DNA from: Emticicia fluvialis
GTDB taxonomy: Bacteria > Bacteroidota > Bacteroidia > Cytophagales > Spirosomataceae
NCBI RefSeq assembly: GCF_024793945.1
Contig: NZ_JANUSD010000006.1
Coordinates: 1-64,000, forward strand
Length of the DNA: 64,000 nucleotides
Reading direction: 5' to 3'
Positions 25,437 to 34,176 of the stretch are shown piece by piece. The notes beneath the pieces are model-generated. The model was not told the origin of the DNA. It ran no database searches and worked only from the letters and a program-made list of their open reading frames with translations. Numbering within the stretch: position 1 is the stretch's first letter; each line of letters begins with the position of its first letter. Made by a program: the position numbers and the translations under genes.

Positions 25437-27278
25437 TTACCAAATAATCGAATAACTGATTTTCTCGCCCAACGGAGCCACCAACTCCTGCCTGCCACCT
25501 AGCGTTCTGATGCTGGCAGTTCCTTCATTTATTTTAATCAGATAGGCGTTGTCTCCTATAATGAAAGTTCCGTCAGCTTTCTTGCTGATAACCTCTGCAC
25601 TTGCCAGTCGTGCGTACAAGTTGCTTGCTGTTCCGGCAACAGAAATATCGCGTTTCAGCATTTTGCCTTCTTCTACAGGCACTATTTTGTCTGATACCTT
25701 AGCGCCATAAATTTCATATTTAAAAGTAGGCTGTCCGTTTTCATCGAGTTCATATCCTTTGGTACGGAAAGTCGCATCAACCAATCCCCAGGGTTTGTCT
25801 TGCGTTTCTAAAACAGCCAGCAAGGGGGAATCGCCAAAAGGCATTACACTGCCCATAGGTTTCGAGCTGCCATCGCCTCTGTCAAGCCACATCGGGGTGG
25901 TGTTCAGATAATTTCCTTTCCAGGCCTGAAACAACGCACCGTTATCAAGATTATAAGTAAAGTGTACATTTTCTTTGTTACCAACCGAAATGGCATGCAC
26001 AATACGCTTGTTTTTACCTCCCTCAGTAATATCCATAAACGAGCGCAGCAATACCGGTTCAGCAGCTGTACCTAACAATATAGGCGACGACGGACTATTA
26101 ACCATTGCTGAATTAGCCGAATGCAAAGGATGCTTACGTACCGTTTCTGATTCTGCATATAAACCCAACATTGGCTGTAACCAGCCGTCGGCTTTCCAGT
26201 AATATAACTCAAACGGTACTTCTCCGGCTGGCAATGTTACTGTTACGCTTCTTCCCTCCAGGTCAGATGCCCTCCAACCATTTTTAAATGCTTTCTGGCC
26301 GTTAATGCTCATTTCTGTATTACCGCCATGCGTAGTAGTAAAAGTGTATGTTCCGGCATCAGGCACTACAATTTTACCTGCATATTTTACGGCAAATTCA
26401 TTTTCAGCGTTTGATACCGCCCAGTTCAGAATATTACCGGCACCGCTGTATTCAGGTTTTATTTTTTCTATGTCGGCAATTGTTCTGAAGTTCCCTTTAT
26501 ACACACCATATTTCAGGTCTTTAAAGCTCAACACTTTCTGGTTATAGCTTTTGTACTTAATGTTTCTGATAGCCACATTGCCGTGGTCTCCCTGAAAACG
26601 AAGAGGTCCCATGGCTACTTCGTTGTCTTCCCATGCACCTCTGGTTTGGCCGGTAAGCTCTACATTCTCATGGATTAATATTCCGTTCAGGTAGATTGAC
26701 AGAATTCTTGCGTTAGCTATTTTTTTGCCAGAGGCATCAAACCTTGGCGCTTGAAAAGAAATCTTAATATTTTGCCATATACCCGGCGCTTTGGCCACGT
26801 TGATGCGCGGTGCTACACCCTGATACCCTTTTGAGCCCTCTGGCTTTGTGTCGTCCCATCGTTCGTAAATTCCGCCCAGGTCGTTGTATTTCGGTAATTT
26901 TTTACCCCAGCTGTCAAACAACTGAATTTCGTAACGGCCTTGCAGATAGATGCCCGAGTTTGACCCCTTGGCCATCATGAAATCTAAATCAAGGTCCAGG
27001 TCTCCGTGCTCCATTTTGGTGAGCAGATCCATTTCAATGCCATATTTTCCCTGAGGGTGCTCGCATAATAAAATGCCTGTATTTACACCGTTTGCAGCAT
27101 CTTTTTTATGTAAATCATTAGCTTTAGTGAGGTCTGCTTCCACCGCACCGACAATACTCCATTGTCCTTTGGTAGGTCTGAATGCATCCATGTTATTCAA
27201 TGGAATTACCTGCTGTGCTGAAACGGCACCGGCAAATAACCCACAGAAAACGAGATTCGTGAGGAATTTTTTATTCAT
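25437..27278 (-). CDS. Exported DUF1080 (3-keto-disaccharide hydrolase-like) protein with PA14-like middle domain
   Basis: The 613-aa protein has a signal peptide (MNKKFLTNLVFCGLFAGAVSA). Residues about 25-240 form the concanavalin-like DUF1080 fold: KGQWSIVGAVEADL, GKYGIEMDLL, SNSGIYLQGRYEIQLFDSWG, and the final GPLRFQGDHGNVAIRNIKYK. Residues about 260-375 (AGTYTFTTTHGGNTEMSING, LPAGEVPFELYYWKADGW) look like a PA14-type carbohydrate-binding domain. Such proteins act on, or bind, oxidised disaccharides in the periplasm. It is the first gene of a two-gene unit with the propeller dehydrogenase. Confidence 0.8.
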   Translation of the reverse strand: MNKKFLTNLVFCGLFAGAVSAQQVIPLNNMDAFRPTKGQWSIVGAVEADLTKANDLHKKDAANGVNTGILLCEHPQGKYGIEMDLLTKMEHGDLDLDLDFMMAKGSNSGIYLQGRYEIQLFDSWGKKLPKYNDLGGIYERWDDTKPEGSKGYQGVAPRINVAKAPGIWQNIKISFQAPRFDASGKKIANARILSIYLNGILIHENVELTGQTRGAWEDNEVAMGPLRFQGDHGNVAIRNIKYKSYNQKVLSFKDLKYGVYKGNFRTIADIEKIKPEYSGAGNILNWAVSNAENEFAVKYAGKIVVPDAGTYTFTTTHGGNTEMSINGQKAFKNGWRASDLEGRSVTVTLPAGEVPFELYYWKADGWLQPMLGLYAESETVRKHPLHSANSAMVNSPSSPILLGTAAEPVLLRSFMDITEGGKNKRIVHAISVGNKENVHFTYNLDNGALFQAWKGNYLNTTPMWLDRGDGSSKPMGSVMPFGDSPLLAVLETQDKPWGLVDATFRTKGYELDENGQPTFKYEIYGAKVSDKIVPVEEGKMLKRDISVAGTASNLYARLASAEVISKKADGTFIIGDNAYLIKINEGTASIRTLGGRQELVAPLGEKISYSIIW

Positions 27279-27300
27279 TGCTTGGTTTGATTTGAAACAA

Positions 27301-27308
27301 CAAATGTA
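27301..27308 (-). promoter_or_regulatory. -7 promoter element upstream of the DUF1080 gene
   Basis: The minus strand reads TACATTTG (TAnnTTTG consensus), 22 bases upstream of the start at 27278. No clear TTTG lies at the -33 distance. Confidence 0.45.
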
Positions 27309-27493
27309 ATAGCATTTATCATTAATTGAAAATAGCTATGGTTAGAAATGAATTTCAACGTCTTCTGAGAGATATATCTGCAGCACCTCTGTGCCTGCTT
27401 CTAACACTTTCTTATAAAGTCGCTCATAAATACCTGTTGTCATTCGTTTTGTTTGTAAACTTGCATCAAAAACCCTTAGCCTTTCCTTAGTAA

Positions 27494-28480
27494 ATGAAAT
27501 CGAATCGTATCATTCTGCTGCTTATTTTCTTTGCCGTTGGTTTTGTTCTCTATTATAAAGACCAACCCGGGCCTCTAGGCAAAATATGGCAAACGGCCAG
27601 CCATTACATAAAAAACAAAGATTCTGCTCAAAATCAGTTAAATCCGTATAAAGCGCCTGAACCGGCCAGCCAACCGTCTCAAACGGGCAGGAAATCAAAA
27701 AACCATAAAAAGGAAGACAACTTTTCTGCAACCAATGAGCCAACGTATGAACCTGACCAGATAGACCTTACTTTACCTGATTACGTATTACCTGCCATTC
27801 AGAAAAACGATGAAATTATCAGGCACAAAAACTACACGCTGCGGTATGAAGAAAAATACGAAATACCTGCCTGGGTAGCCTATCAACTGCGTGGAACGTT
27901 TACAAAGGGTAAAGCCGACAGAAGTGAGAACCAGTTTGTTCCAGACGGTAAAGTAAAAGAGGCGTCTGCTTTATCTGCCGATTATACAGGTTCTGGTTAT
28001 GACCGGGGCCATATGGTACCTGCCGGAGATTTTAAATGCTGCCAGGGGTTAATGAATGAAACATTTTTTATGAGCAACATCTGTCCGCAAGTGCCTGAAT
28101 TGAATCGCGGAATATGGGAAAACATCGAAAGCCGTATCAGAAGCTGGGCTTTAAGAGATAAAGAATTGTTTATTGTAACAGGGCCTGTGCTGAGCAAAAA
28201 CATGAAAACCATTGGTAGATATAATACGGTTTCTGTACCAAAACACTATTATAAAATTGTGTTGTATTACCCTAAAGGCAGCACACAAAAGCCACGGGCC
28301 ATCGGGTTTCTGCTCCCCAATTCAGCCGAATTGAATAAAAAGATGAACACCTACGTAGTTTCTATTGACGAAATTGAGCAGAAAACCGGCCTTGATTTTT
28401 TTAGCAAACTGCCCGATACCATTGAAAAACAACTGGAAGCAGCAAGTGATTGGTCAGCCTGGACAAAAACACAAAAGTGA
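27494..28480 (+). CDS. DNA/RNA non-specific endonuclease (NUC1 family)
   Basis: A 328-aa nuclease of the beta-beta-alpha-Me superfamily. The N-terminus has a membrane anchor or signal (about residues 5-22, ILLLIFFAVGFVLYY) and a low-complexity linker. The catalytic motif is GYDRGHMVPAGDFK with the general-base His, and the metal-binding Asn lies in SNICPQVPELNRGIWENIE. The segment VFTGPVLS-like (FIVTGPVLSKNM) is also typical. It likely degrades nucleic acid outside the cytoplasm, for nutrition. It stands alone, convergent with the oxidoreductase gene. Confidence 0.87.
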   Translation: MKSNRIILLLIFFAVGFVLYYKDQPGPLGKIWQTASHYIKNKDSAQNQLNPYKAPEPASQPSQTGRKSKNHKKEDNFSATNEPTYEPDQIDLTLPDYVLPAIQKNDEIIRHKNYTLRYEEKYEIPAWVAYQLRGTFTKGKADRSENQFVPDGKVKEASALSADYTGSGYDRGHMVPAGDFKCCQGLMNETFFMSNICPQVPELNRGIWENIESRIRSWALRDKELFIVTGPVLSKNMKTIGRYNTVSVPKHYYKIVLYYPKGSTQKPRAIGFLLPNSAELNKKMNTYVVSIDEIEQKTGLDFFSKLPDTIEKQLEAASDWSAWTKTQK

Positions 28481-28514
28481 AGCGTTTATAACTACAGTAT
28501 TTGCATTGAAAATC

Positions 28515-28536
28515 CCCCTCCTTTTTCAAGGAGGGG
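28515..28536. terminator. Bidirectional terminator hairpin
   Basis: CCCCTCCTT (28515-28523) and AAGGAGGGG (28528-28536) form a perfect 9-base-pair stem with loop TTTC. It lies between the convergent nuclease and oxidoreductase genes. The same C-rich style of hairpin recurs near 39722. Confidence 0.6.
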
Positions 28537-28586
28537 TGGTTAAATTTCATAAACTCTATAAGCCTTTGTTCGTAGAACTTGCCTCA

Positions 28587-29789
28587 CTACAAAACCCTTT
28601 GAATGATATTTCCGGTGGCCTTTTCTTTCAGAATTACCTTCTTGCGGCCGTCTGGTAAAAATTCATCCTTTATATGCCAGTGGTCTGCATCAAAATCTAC
28701 AAACGGCGACGGCTCCGTTACATCTGTTCTCCCTCGCCAGTCTATAATTTCTACCGGCTCCCACTTTTTAGTTTTAGCCGATTTGTAGCAGGCATCTATT
28801 ACCGCATTAACTATGTAGCCGTCATAGAAACTTTCCATTGGCGTACCTCCGTTATCCAGGCTATCAAACATATCCGTAAACATATGGGTATAGCCCAATG
28901 AATTTACCTCATCGCCCACCGGAAACAACCAACCTGAGGCACTTTCTGCCTTTTCAGCCACGTAGCTAGACTCCTGCGCTGCCGTAAACATTTCAAAACC
29001 GGTACGCATAAAATGGTCTGTTCTGATAACCCCTTCCGTGCCTGACACTTCGTCTCTTAAATCCATGCCTCCCCTGAACGACCAGCTCACTTCAAACTGT
29101 GCAATAGCGCCACTGGCATATTTTACCAGAGCAATGGCATTATCTTCTGCTTCTATGGGCTTTACCTGTGTGGCAGCCCAGCACATCACCTCAACGGGTC
29201 TTATATCTTTGCCTATGTAGTTGCGGGCAATTTCAATACAATGGCAGCCCAGGTCTACAATTGCGCCACCACCGGCTTTCTTTAGATCCCAAAACCAGCT
29301 TGAGTGAGGCCCGGGATGCGCTTCTCTGGAGCGCGCCCACGTTACCCGCCCGATTACCCCGTTTTTCACCGACTGCAGGGCATGCAGGGTTTTAGGGGTA
29401 TAGGCCAGGTCTTCCAGATATCCATGAAAAATACCGGCCTTCTCAACCATTTCAAGTATTGCTCGGGCTTCATCTCCTGTGCGGGCCAGAGGCTTTGTGC
29501 ATAGCACCGCCTTTTTATATTTGCAACAAAGTTCAATAGCCTGAAAATGCAGGTCATTAGGTAAACCTACAACTACTACGTTTATGTTCTCATCTTTGAT
29601 GGCGTCTTCCATGCTGGTGGTATACTCGGGTATCCCCCACTCTTCGGCAAAAGCTTTGCCGCGTTCTTCGCTTCTTGAATAAACAACTTGTACACGGTCA
29701 GGTCTGCGATGCTCATGAAGAGATTTGGTATAGAACCAGCCAATAAGGCCGGTGCCCAGCATAGCAATTCTATGAGGTTTGTTACTCAT
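28587..29789 (-). CDS. Gfo/Idh/MocA-family oxidoreductase
   Basis: A 400-aa NAD(P)-dependent oxidoreductase of cytoplasmic type. The N-terminal Rossmann domain starts HRIAMLGTGLIGWFYTKSL, and the family signature CTKPLARTGDEA (EKP-like) follows at about 95. The C-terminal domain has GGGAIVDLGCHCIEIARNYIG, with the catalytic Asp/His pair. Substrates in the family are sugars, inositols or their acids; nothing here fixes the substrate. No signal peptide is present. It has no close operon partner; the next minus-strand gene downstream is convergent or separated. Confidence 0.85.
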   Translation of the reverse strand: MSNKPHRIAMLGTGLIGWFYTKSLHEHRRPDRVQVVYSRSEERGKAFAEEWGIPEYTTSMEDAIKDENINVVVVGLPNDLHFQAIELCCKYKKAVLCTKPLARTGDEARAILEMVEKAGIFHGYLEDLAYTPKTLHALQSVKNGVIGRVTWARSREAHPGPHSSWFWDLKKAGGGAIVDLGCHCIEIARNYIGKDIRPVEVMCWAATQVKPIEAEDNAIALVKYASGAIAQFEVSWSFRGGMDLRDEVSGTEGVIRTDHFMRTGFEMFTAAQESSYVAEKAESASGWLFPVGDEVNSLGYTHMFTDMFDSLDNGGTPMESFYDGYIVNAVIDACYKSAKTKKWEPVEIIDWRGRTDVTEPSPFVDFDADHWHIKDEFLPDGRKKVILKEKATGNIIQRVL

Positions 29790-29887
29790 GGTTAAAATAT
29801 TTTAAGGTTGATAGATTGGGGGCGGCTTGTCTATACAAGCCCAATGCAAGATACTAAAGAATCAGGAAACCCAAGAGGTAGAAATAA

Positions 29888-29921
29888 AAAAGAATCTGCC
29901 ACACAGGTAGCAGATTCTTTT
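29888..29921 (-). terminator. Strong terminator at the end of the respiratory gene block
   Basis: AAAAGAATCTGC (29888-29899) and GCAGATTCTTTT (29910-29921) form a perfect 12-base-pair stem with a 10-base loop. On the minus strand the stem runs into TTTTTATTTC, giving a U-tract. It lies 28 bases after the stop of the last small gene of the cox cluster. Confidence 0.8.
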
Positions 29922-29948
29922 CCGGTAATATCGGTATGCACGGCAGGC

Positions 29949-30200
29949 TTAGCCGTTAAGTTTCAGACGCATTTCTTTTTTAGCGGCTCTGAACCAGATA
30001 AAAATCAGAGTAGGCACTGAAAGGTAAGTAATAACAAGCAGATACAATATTCCGTCATTAATACCTGTTCCTATTTCGCCTCTGCCTTCACTTAAATTGC
30101 TGCCAACGGTGGCACGGCACATAGCACATTGCGCCATTGAAACTGAGCAATTAAATAAAACCACAATAACCGTTACCGCAAATAATTTTAAGGCTTTCAT
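29949..30200 (-). CDS. Small exported or membrane protein at the end of the cox cluster
   Basis: I prefer the ATG at 30200 over the one at 30212, because the latter overlaps the upstream stop; either is possible. The 83-aa product has a signal-like N-terminus (LKLFAVTVIVVLFNCSVSMA), a short loop with CAMCRATV, and one more membrane helix (ILYLLVITYLSVPTLIFIWF) with a basic tail. Proteins of this kind are common at this position in Bacteroidota cox clusters; the function is unknown. The CxxC pair could bind metal or be redox-active. Confidence 0.65.
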   Translation of the reverse strand: MKALKLFAVTVIVVLFNCSVSMAQCAMCRATVGSNLSEGRGEIGTGINDGILYLLVITYLSVPTLIFIWFRAAKKEMRLKLNG

Positions 30201-30204
30201 GTTT

Positions 30205-30735
30205 TTAAACATAATATGGTCTGATCATAATATACGCAATCACACCTGTTATTGAAACATACAACCAGATAGGAAATGCAATTCTTGCAATCTTTTTGTG
30301 TCTGCTCATCTGATTACTCCACGAAAAATAATACGTTCTTAAAACCAGTGGCAACACTATAAAAGACAAACCTATATGGCTTATCAACACAAAGAAATAA
30401 ATGTAGCGTATGGTACCTTCGCCGCCAAACTTAGTGCTCGGATTCGAAATATGATAAGCTACATAACACAAAAGGAATAATGCACCTAATGCAAACGCAC
30501 CCGTCATTACACGCTTATGCTGGTCAATCTGCCCCTGCTTAATTAAGTAGAAACCATACAATAACAATACTGCCGTTAAAGAATTAATCACCCCTATTAC
30601 ATGAGGCAAAGTACTTGTCCAGGCACCAAAATCTATCTTTTGGGGAATCCCCAACAACAATGCTACTGCTACCGGTATCACAACCGACAACAGGTTTATC
30701 CACAACATGGATTTTCTTTCTAATTGCGCTTCCAT
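30205..30735 (-). CDS. DUF420 membrane protein
   Basis: A 176-aa integral membrane protein with five predicted helices (for example LLSVVIPVAVALLLGIP, VIGVINSLTAVLLLYGFYLI, ALFLLCYVAYHI). The conserved His residues in KRVMTGAFA / CYVAYHIS and in FVLISHIGLSF are typical of DUF420 and may bind heme or copper during oxidase assembly. The protein is regularly found in caa3 oxidase clusters. It follows the SCO gene by 14 bases. Confidence 0.8.
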   Translation of the reverse strand: MEAQLERKSMLWINLLSVVIPVAVALLLGIPQKIDFGAWTSTLPHVIGVINSLTAVLLLYGFYLIKQGQIDQHKRVMTGAFALGALFLLCYVAYHISNPSTKFGGEGTIRYIYFFVLISHIGLSFIVLPLVLRTYYFSWSNQMSRHKKIARIAFPIWLYVSITGVIAYIMIRPYYV

Positions 30736-30749
30736 CTGCTTATTTTCCT

Positions 30750-31454
30750 CTATCGAGATTTGTTTTGATCTTTATAAATTTCTTCTAAAACTTTTATTTC
30801 TGCCTGCAAACGTTCTATATCTGCATTAAAAGTTCCATCATATATTCCTCTTATGTAGCCATCTTTATCTATCAGCATTATCTTCTCTGAATGGATAAAC
30901 ATCTCATCTACATTTTTTATGTTCTTATCATACTCTGACGCATCTGCCACAGGTAATTTATAACCTTTAATAGCCAAATCATAAATTGCCTTTTTTTCGC
31001 CCGTCAGAAAAAACCACTTCCCGTTTTTGGCATCAAATTTCTTTGCATATTCTTTCAATACCTGAGGGGTATCATGGTTCGGGTCTACCGAGTGAGAAAT
31101 CAACAATACATCCGGGTTATCCATAAACACATCCTGTACCCTAAGCATGGCCGAACTCAGTTTAGGACAAATAGTGCCGCAGCGGGTAAAGAAAAAATCT
31201 GCAACGTAAATTTTGCCTTTGGTTTGCTCTGAAGAAAACTTCTGCCCATTCTGATCTGTCAATTCAAACGCAGGTATCTGATGAAAAACCGTGTCGGCAC
31301 CTTTCATCAAAACCATTCCCCTATCGTCCGTTTCAGGCATAAAATAGGGTAGCTTGTAATAATTATTTCCGAACAACTTCAGAAATATAAATATAAAAGC
31401 CGGAACTACCAGTATCACTACTAGTATTCCGGCTTTGATAGTATTTTTACTCAT
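30750..31454 (-). CDS. SCO1/SenC-type copper chaperone for cytochrome oxidase
   Basis: I use the ATG at 31454, which overlaps the stop of the subunit IV gene as ATGA; an upstream ATG would read through that gene. The 234-aa protein has one N-terminal anchor helix (AGILVVILVVPAFIFIFLKL) and a thioredoxin-like domain with the copper motif FFTRCGTICPKLS (CxxxC) and the copper-ligand His in LISHSVDPNHDT. SCO proteins deliver copper to the CuA site of subunit II, which is encoded in the same cluster. Confidence 0.9.
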   Translation of the reverse strand: MSKNTIKAGILVVILVVPAFIFIFLKLFGNNYYKLPYFMPETDDRGMVLMKGADTVFHQIPAFELTDQNGQKFSSEQTKGKIYVADFFFTRCGTICPKLSSAMLRVQDVFMDNPDVLLISHSVDPNHDTPQVLKEYAKKFDAKNGKWFFLTGEKKAIYDLAIKGYKLPVADASEYDKNIKNVDEMFIHSEKIMLIDKDGYIRGIYDGTFNADIERLQAEIKVLEEIYKDQNKSR

Positions 31455-31789
31455 TTTGGAAATATGAAACGTTCGAAACCGATATACCCACCTTCCACAA
31501 TCAACGCTATAATCAACCAAACCACAAAGATACAAGGTAAGATGATTGTCCATATCAAAGATTTCACTTCATGCTTTAAGTGCATAAAGATACCCACAAT
31601 ATAATAGGCTTTGACGATAGTCAGAATCACAAAGATTCCAATCTTTGTCCATTTATAGTGGTCTGCATCAATTAAAAATGCAATTACGAACTCAAATGAA
31701 GTAATGATTAAAAGTATCCAAAACGTTTTCCAGATCTCTTTTGTTTGCGCTGGAAGTTTTTCTCCGTGAGGTTCTGAATGATGAGCCAT
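31451..31789 (-). CDS. Cytochrome c oxidase subunit IV family protein
   Basis: A 112-aa protein with three membrane helices (FWILLIITSFEFVIAFLI, IGIFVILTIVKAYYIVGIF, SLIWTIILPCIFVVWLIIAL) and the family segment YYIVGIFMHLKHEVKS. The His-rich N-terminus and position after subunit III fit the small subunit IV of caa3-type oxidases. It stabilises the enzyme rather than catalysing. Its stop overlaps the SCO start. Confidence 0.82.
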   Translation of the reverse strand: MAHHSEPHGEKLPAQTKEIWKTFWILLIITSFEFVIAFLIDADHYKWTKIGIFVILTIVKAYYIVGIFMHLKHEVKSLIWTIILPCIFVVWLIIALIVEGGYIGFERFIFPK

Positions 31790-31857
31790 TTTTTGTCTAA
31801 TATTTTAAGTTTACTCAATCTATAGATTGAATTTTCTGAAATCAATATCCAAGCCAA

Positions 31858-32604
31858 CTACACAAGGTAGAAGAAAGTAAATACAAATACCCAAACCAGG
31901 TCTACAAAGTGCCAGTATAAGCCAACTTTTTCAATCATTTCGTAGTGTCCGCGTTTTTCATATACACCATTAGCGGTGTTATAAAAAACCAGTACGTTAA
32001 GCACCACACCAGACAACACGTGAGTTCCGTGGAACCCTGTTATGAAGAAAAAGAAATCAGCAAATGCAGGAGGCCCATATTGGTTTTGAACAAGGTTGGC
32101 ACCAAAAATTTTGGTTCCGTTTGCCAGGGTTAGGCCCTCTTCTGTACCATGAATAAAGTGTGACCACTCCCATGCCTGAGAACTTAAGAAAGCTATACCA
32201 CCAAGGATAGTCCATAACATATATTTCTCAACATCAGCTTTATCACGACGATGACCTGCCTCAACAGCTAACACCATCGTAACCGAACTCATGATTAGAA
32301 TAAAAGTCATGATACCCACAAATACAAGTGGAGCCTCTATACCATGCAAAAAAGGTACGGCTTCAAATACACGTTCTGGTATTGGCCACCAGGTAGTAGA
32401 GAATTCAAAGTTTTTTCTTAATCCTTCAAAGGTCGGAAAACTAAACCGTACCAAACCATAAGAAACCAGTAACGCTGAAAAAGTAAACGTATCTGAAAGG
32501 AGAAAAACCCACATCATCAGTTTTCCATATCCAACTTTCATAGGTTGGGTTCCACCTTTCCAAATCAAATGTTCAGCGGTTGTTGAGGTATTTGCACTTG
32601 CCAT
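31858..32604 (-). CDS. ctaE: Cytochrome c oxidase subunit III
   Basis: A 248-aa seven-helix-type subunit III. Recognisable segments are KLMMWVFLLSDTFTFSALLVSYG, the conserved Glu in FLHGIEAPLVF region, and GFHGTHVLSGVVLNVLV plus the end YWHFVDLVWVFVFTFFYLV, which is a family hallmark. It belongs to the terminal heme-copper oxidase and sits 68 bases after a second subunit III-type gene. Two such genes in a row are usual in this phylum. Confidence 0.9.
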   Translation of the reverse strand: MASANTSTTAEHLIWKGGTQPMKVGYGKLMMWVFLLSDTFTFSALLVSYGLVRFSFPTFEGLRKNFEFSTTWWPIPERVFEAVPFLHGIEAPLVFVGIMTFILIMSSVTMVLAVEAGHRRDKADVEKYMLWTILGGIAFLSSQAWEWSHFIHGTEEGLTLANGTKIFGANLVQNQYGPPAFADFFFFITGFHGTHVLSGVVLNVLVFYNTANGVYEKRGHYEMIEKVGLYWHFVDLVWVFVFTFFYLV

Positions 32605-32672
32605 AGCTGATAGTTTCTGAATATCAAACCGGTCGGTTAGGAACCAGCCTGAATCTTGAAATTGTAAAATGT

Positions 32673-33272
32673 TTATCTAAAATACAATAAAAATACAAAT
32701 AAATACACCCATAGTAGGTCAAGGAAATGCCATGAAGTGGCGCAAACCTCTACCAGTAAAGTATTCTTCGAGTTAATCTTGGTTCTGAACGCCATAATAA
32801 AAGTGGCTATCAGAATACCCAGACCAATAACCAGGTGCGCCATGTGCAGGCCGGTGAAAATGTAAAAGAATGAACCCGAAGGATTACCCTTTAAAAAAAC
32901 ACCCTGCTGCTGCAGATTTTGCCAACCCAGGTACTGCATAACCAGGAACGCAATTCCAAATCCGAAGGTAAGCGCTACTGCCAGCTTTAATGTCGGTTGT
33001 TTATCAGCCTTAGCTGCCCTCAGGGCAAAATGCATAGATATACTACTGATAACTAAAACAACAGTGCTAAACCAGAATATTTGAGGAATCTCGAATTCTA
33101 CCCAGTTACCTTCTGCTCTTCTTACCAGATATGCACTTGTTTGCGATGCAAACAACATAATAATGGTAATAATAAAGAGCCAAACCATAAACTTCCACTT
33201 GTTTACCGACAAAACCACTTTGGGCTCTTCGGCAATTTTATTTGCAGGAATCTTTACTATTTTCTGACTCAT
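32673..33272 (-). CDS. Second cytochrome oxidase subunit III-type protein
   Basis: I place the start at 33272 (MSQKIVKIPANK), since the longer form would begin inside the heme O synthase gene. The 199-aa protein has five helices, with WKFMVWLFIITIIMLFASQT, FTGLHMAHLVIGLGILIATF and the end TSWHFLDLLWVYLFVFLLYF, again the subunit III signature. It lacks the first two helices of the long form, so it is the short five-helix variety. It probably pairs with the same oxidase. Confidence 0.87.
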   Translation of the reverse strand: MSQKIVKIPANKIAEEPKVVLSVNKWKFMVWLFIITIIMLFASQTSAYLVRRAEGNWVEFEIPQIFWFSTVVLVISSISMHFALRAAKADKQPTLKLAVALTFGFGIAFLVMQYLGWQNLQQQGVFLKGNPSGSFFYIFTGLHMAHLVIGLGILIATFIMAFRTKINSKNTLLVEVCATSWHFLDLLWVYLFVFLLYFR

Positions 33273-33294
33273 CTTTTTTCGATATCTATAGGTC

Positions 33295-34176
33295 TTAAAG
33301 TTTATCCAGAAGGTATGCAATCTGCACAACTGGAAGATAAATAAAAGACCCGAACATTAATTGAAGTGCGGCTTTACGATCAACCTTTCGCATTAAGTGA
33401 AAAGTTTGCGCCAGAAACAACACCCCGAAAATCATGGCCACAACGGCCGAATTGATACCCGTAATACCCATGTAATATGGAACCCAACATAAGGGTAACA
33501 AAAACAAGGTGTAAATCATAATCTGAATAGCCGAGTTTAAATTTTGTCCACCTTTAGAAGGTAGTAACTTAAACCCTGCCTTATTATAATCTTCATCAAG
33601 CACCCAGGCAATTGCCCAGAAGTGCGGAAACTGCCAGAAAAACTGAATAGCAAATAAGATGCCTGGCTCCATTCCGAAATGGTTAGTAGCGGCTATCCAG
33701 CCAATCATCGGAGGAAAAGCCCCCGGTAATGCGCCAACCGCAACGGCAATGGGTCCCACACGTTTCAGCGGAGTATAAACAAAACCATACAGTACCATCG
33801 ATAATAAGGCTACCAGACCGGCTCTGAAATTGAACTCATAAAACAAAATATACATGGCAACCGCAGCCAATACCCAACCAAAAAAGGCCGCCTCTTTAAC
33901 AGAGAGCCTGCCACTGGGTAGAGGTCTGTCTTGGGTGCGCTTCATTAATTTATCCAGATCTTTTTCAATTATCTGATTAATAATGTTCGCCGCCGCCGTA
34001 GTTGAAAAAGCAGCTATACAGAAAAGAACTAACTTAAATGCATCAACTTTGTCAGCCCCTAAAATAAAACCAAAAGCACCAGAAAAAACCACTGTCGCCG
34101 ATAACCGAAACTTAGTTATATCGTAGAGAGCTTTTAATTTTACACCAATTATATTTTGACTAACGGATTGATTCAT
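33295..34176 (-). CDS. ctaB: Protoheme IX farnesyltransferase (heme O synthase)
   Basis: Converts heme B to heme O for the oxidase. The 293-aa membrane protein belongs to the UbiA superfamily and has the two Asp-rich motifs: NIINQIIEKDLDKLMKRT with RPLPSGR, and DEDYNKAGFKLLP. About nine helices are predicted. It overlaps the upstream heme A synthase gene by 17 bases, so the two heme-modifying enzymes are translated together. Confidence 0.93.
   Translation of the reverse strand: MNQSVSQNIIGVKLKALYDITKFRLSATVVFSGAFGFILGADKVDAFKLVLFCIAAFSTTAAANIINQIIEKDLDKLMKRTQDRPLPSGRLSVKEAAFFGWVLAAVAMYILFYEFNFRAGLVALLSMVLYGFVYTPLKRVGPIAVAVGALPGAFPPMIGWIAATNHFGMEPGILFAIQFFWQFPHFWAIAWVLDEDYNKAGFKLLPSKGGQNLNSAIQIMIYTLFLLPLCWVPYYMGITGINSAVVAMIFGVLFLAQTFHLMRKVDRKAALQLMFGSFIYLPVVQIAYLLDKL

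Noticed and set aside
32673..33272. Apparent duplication of oxidase subunit III
   Set aside because: Two adjacent subunit III-type genes of different length are normal in Bacteroidota cox clusters.
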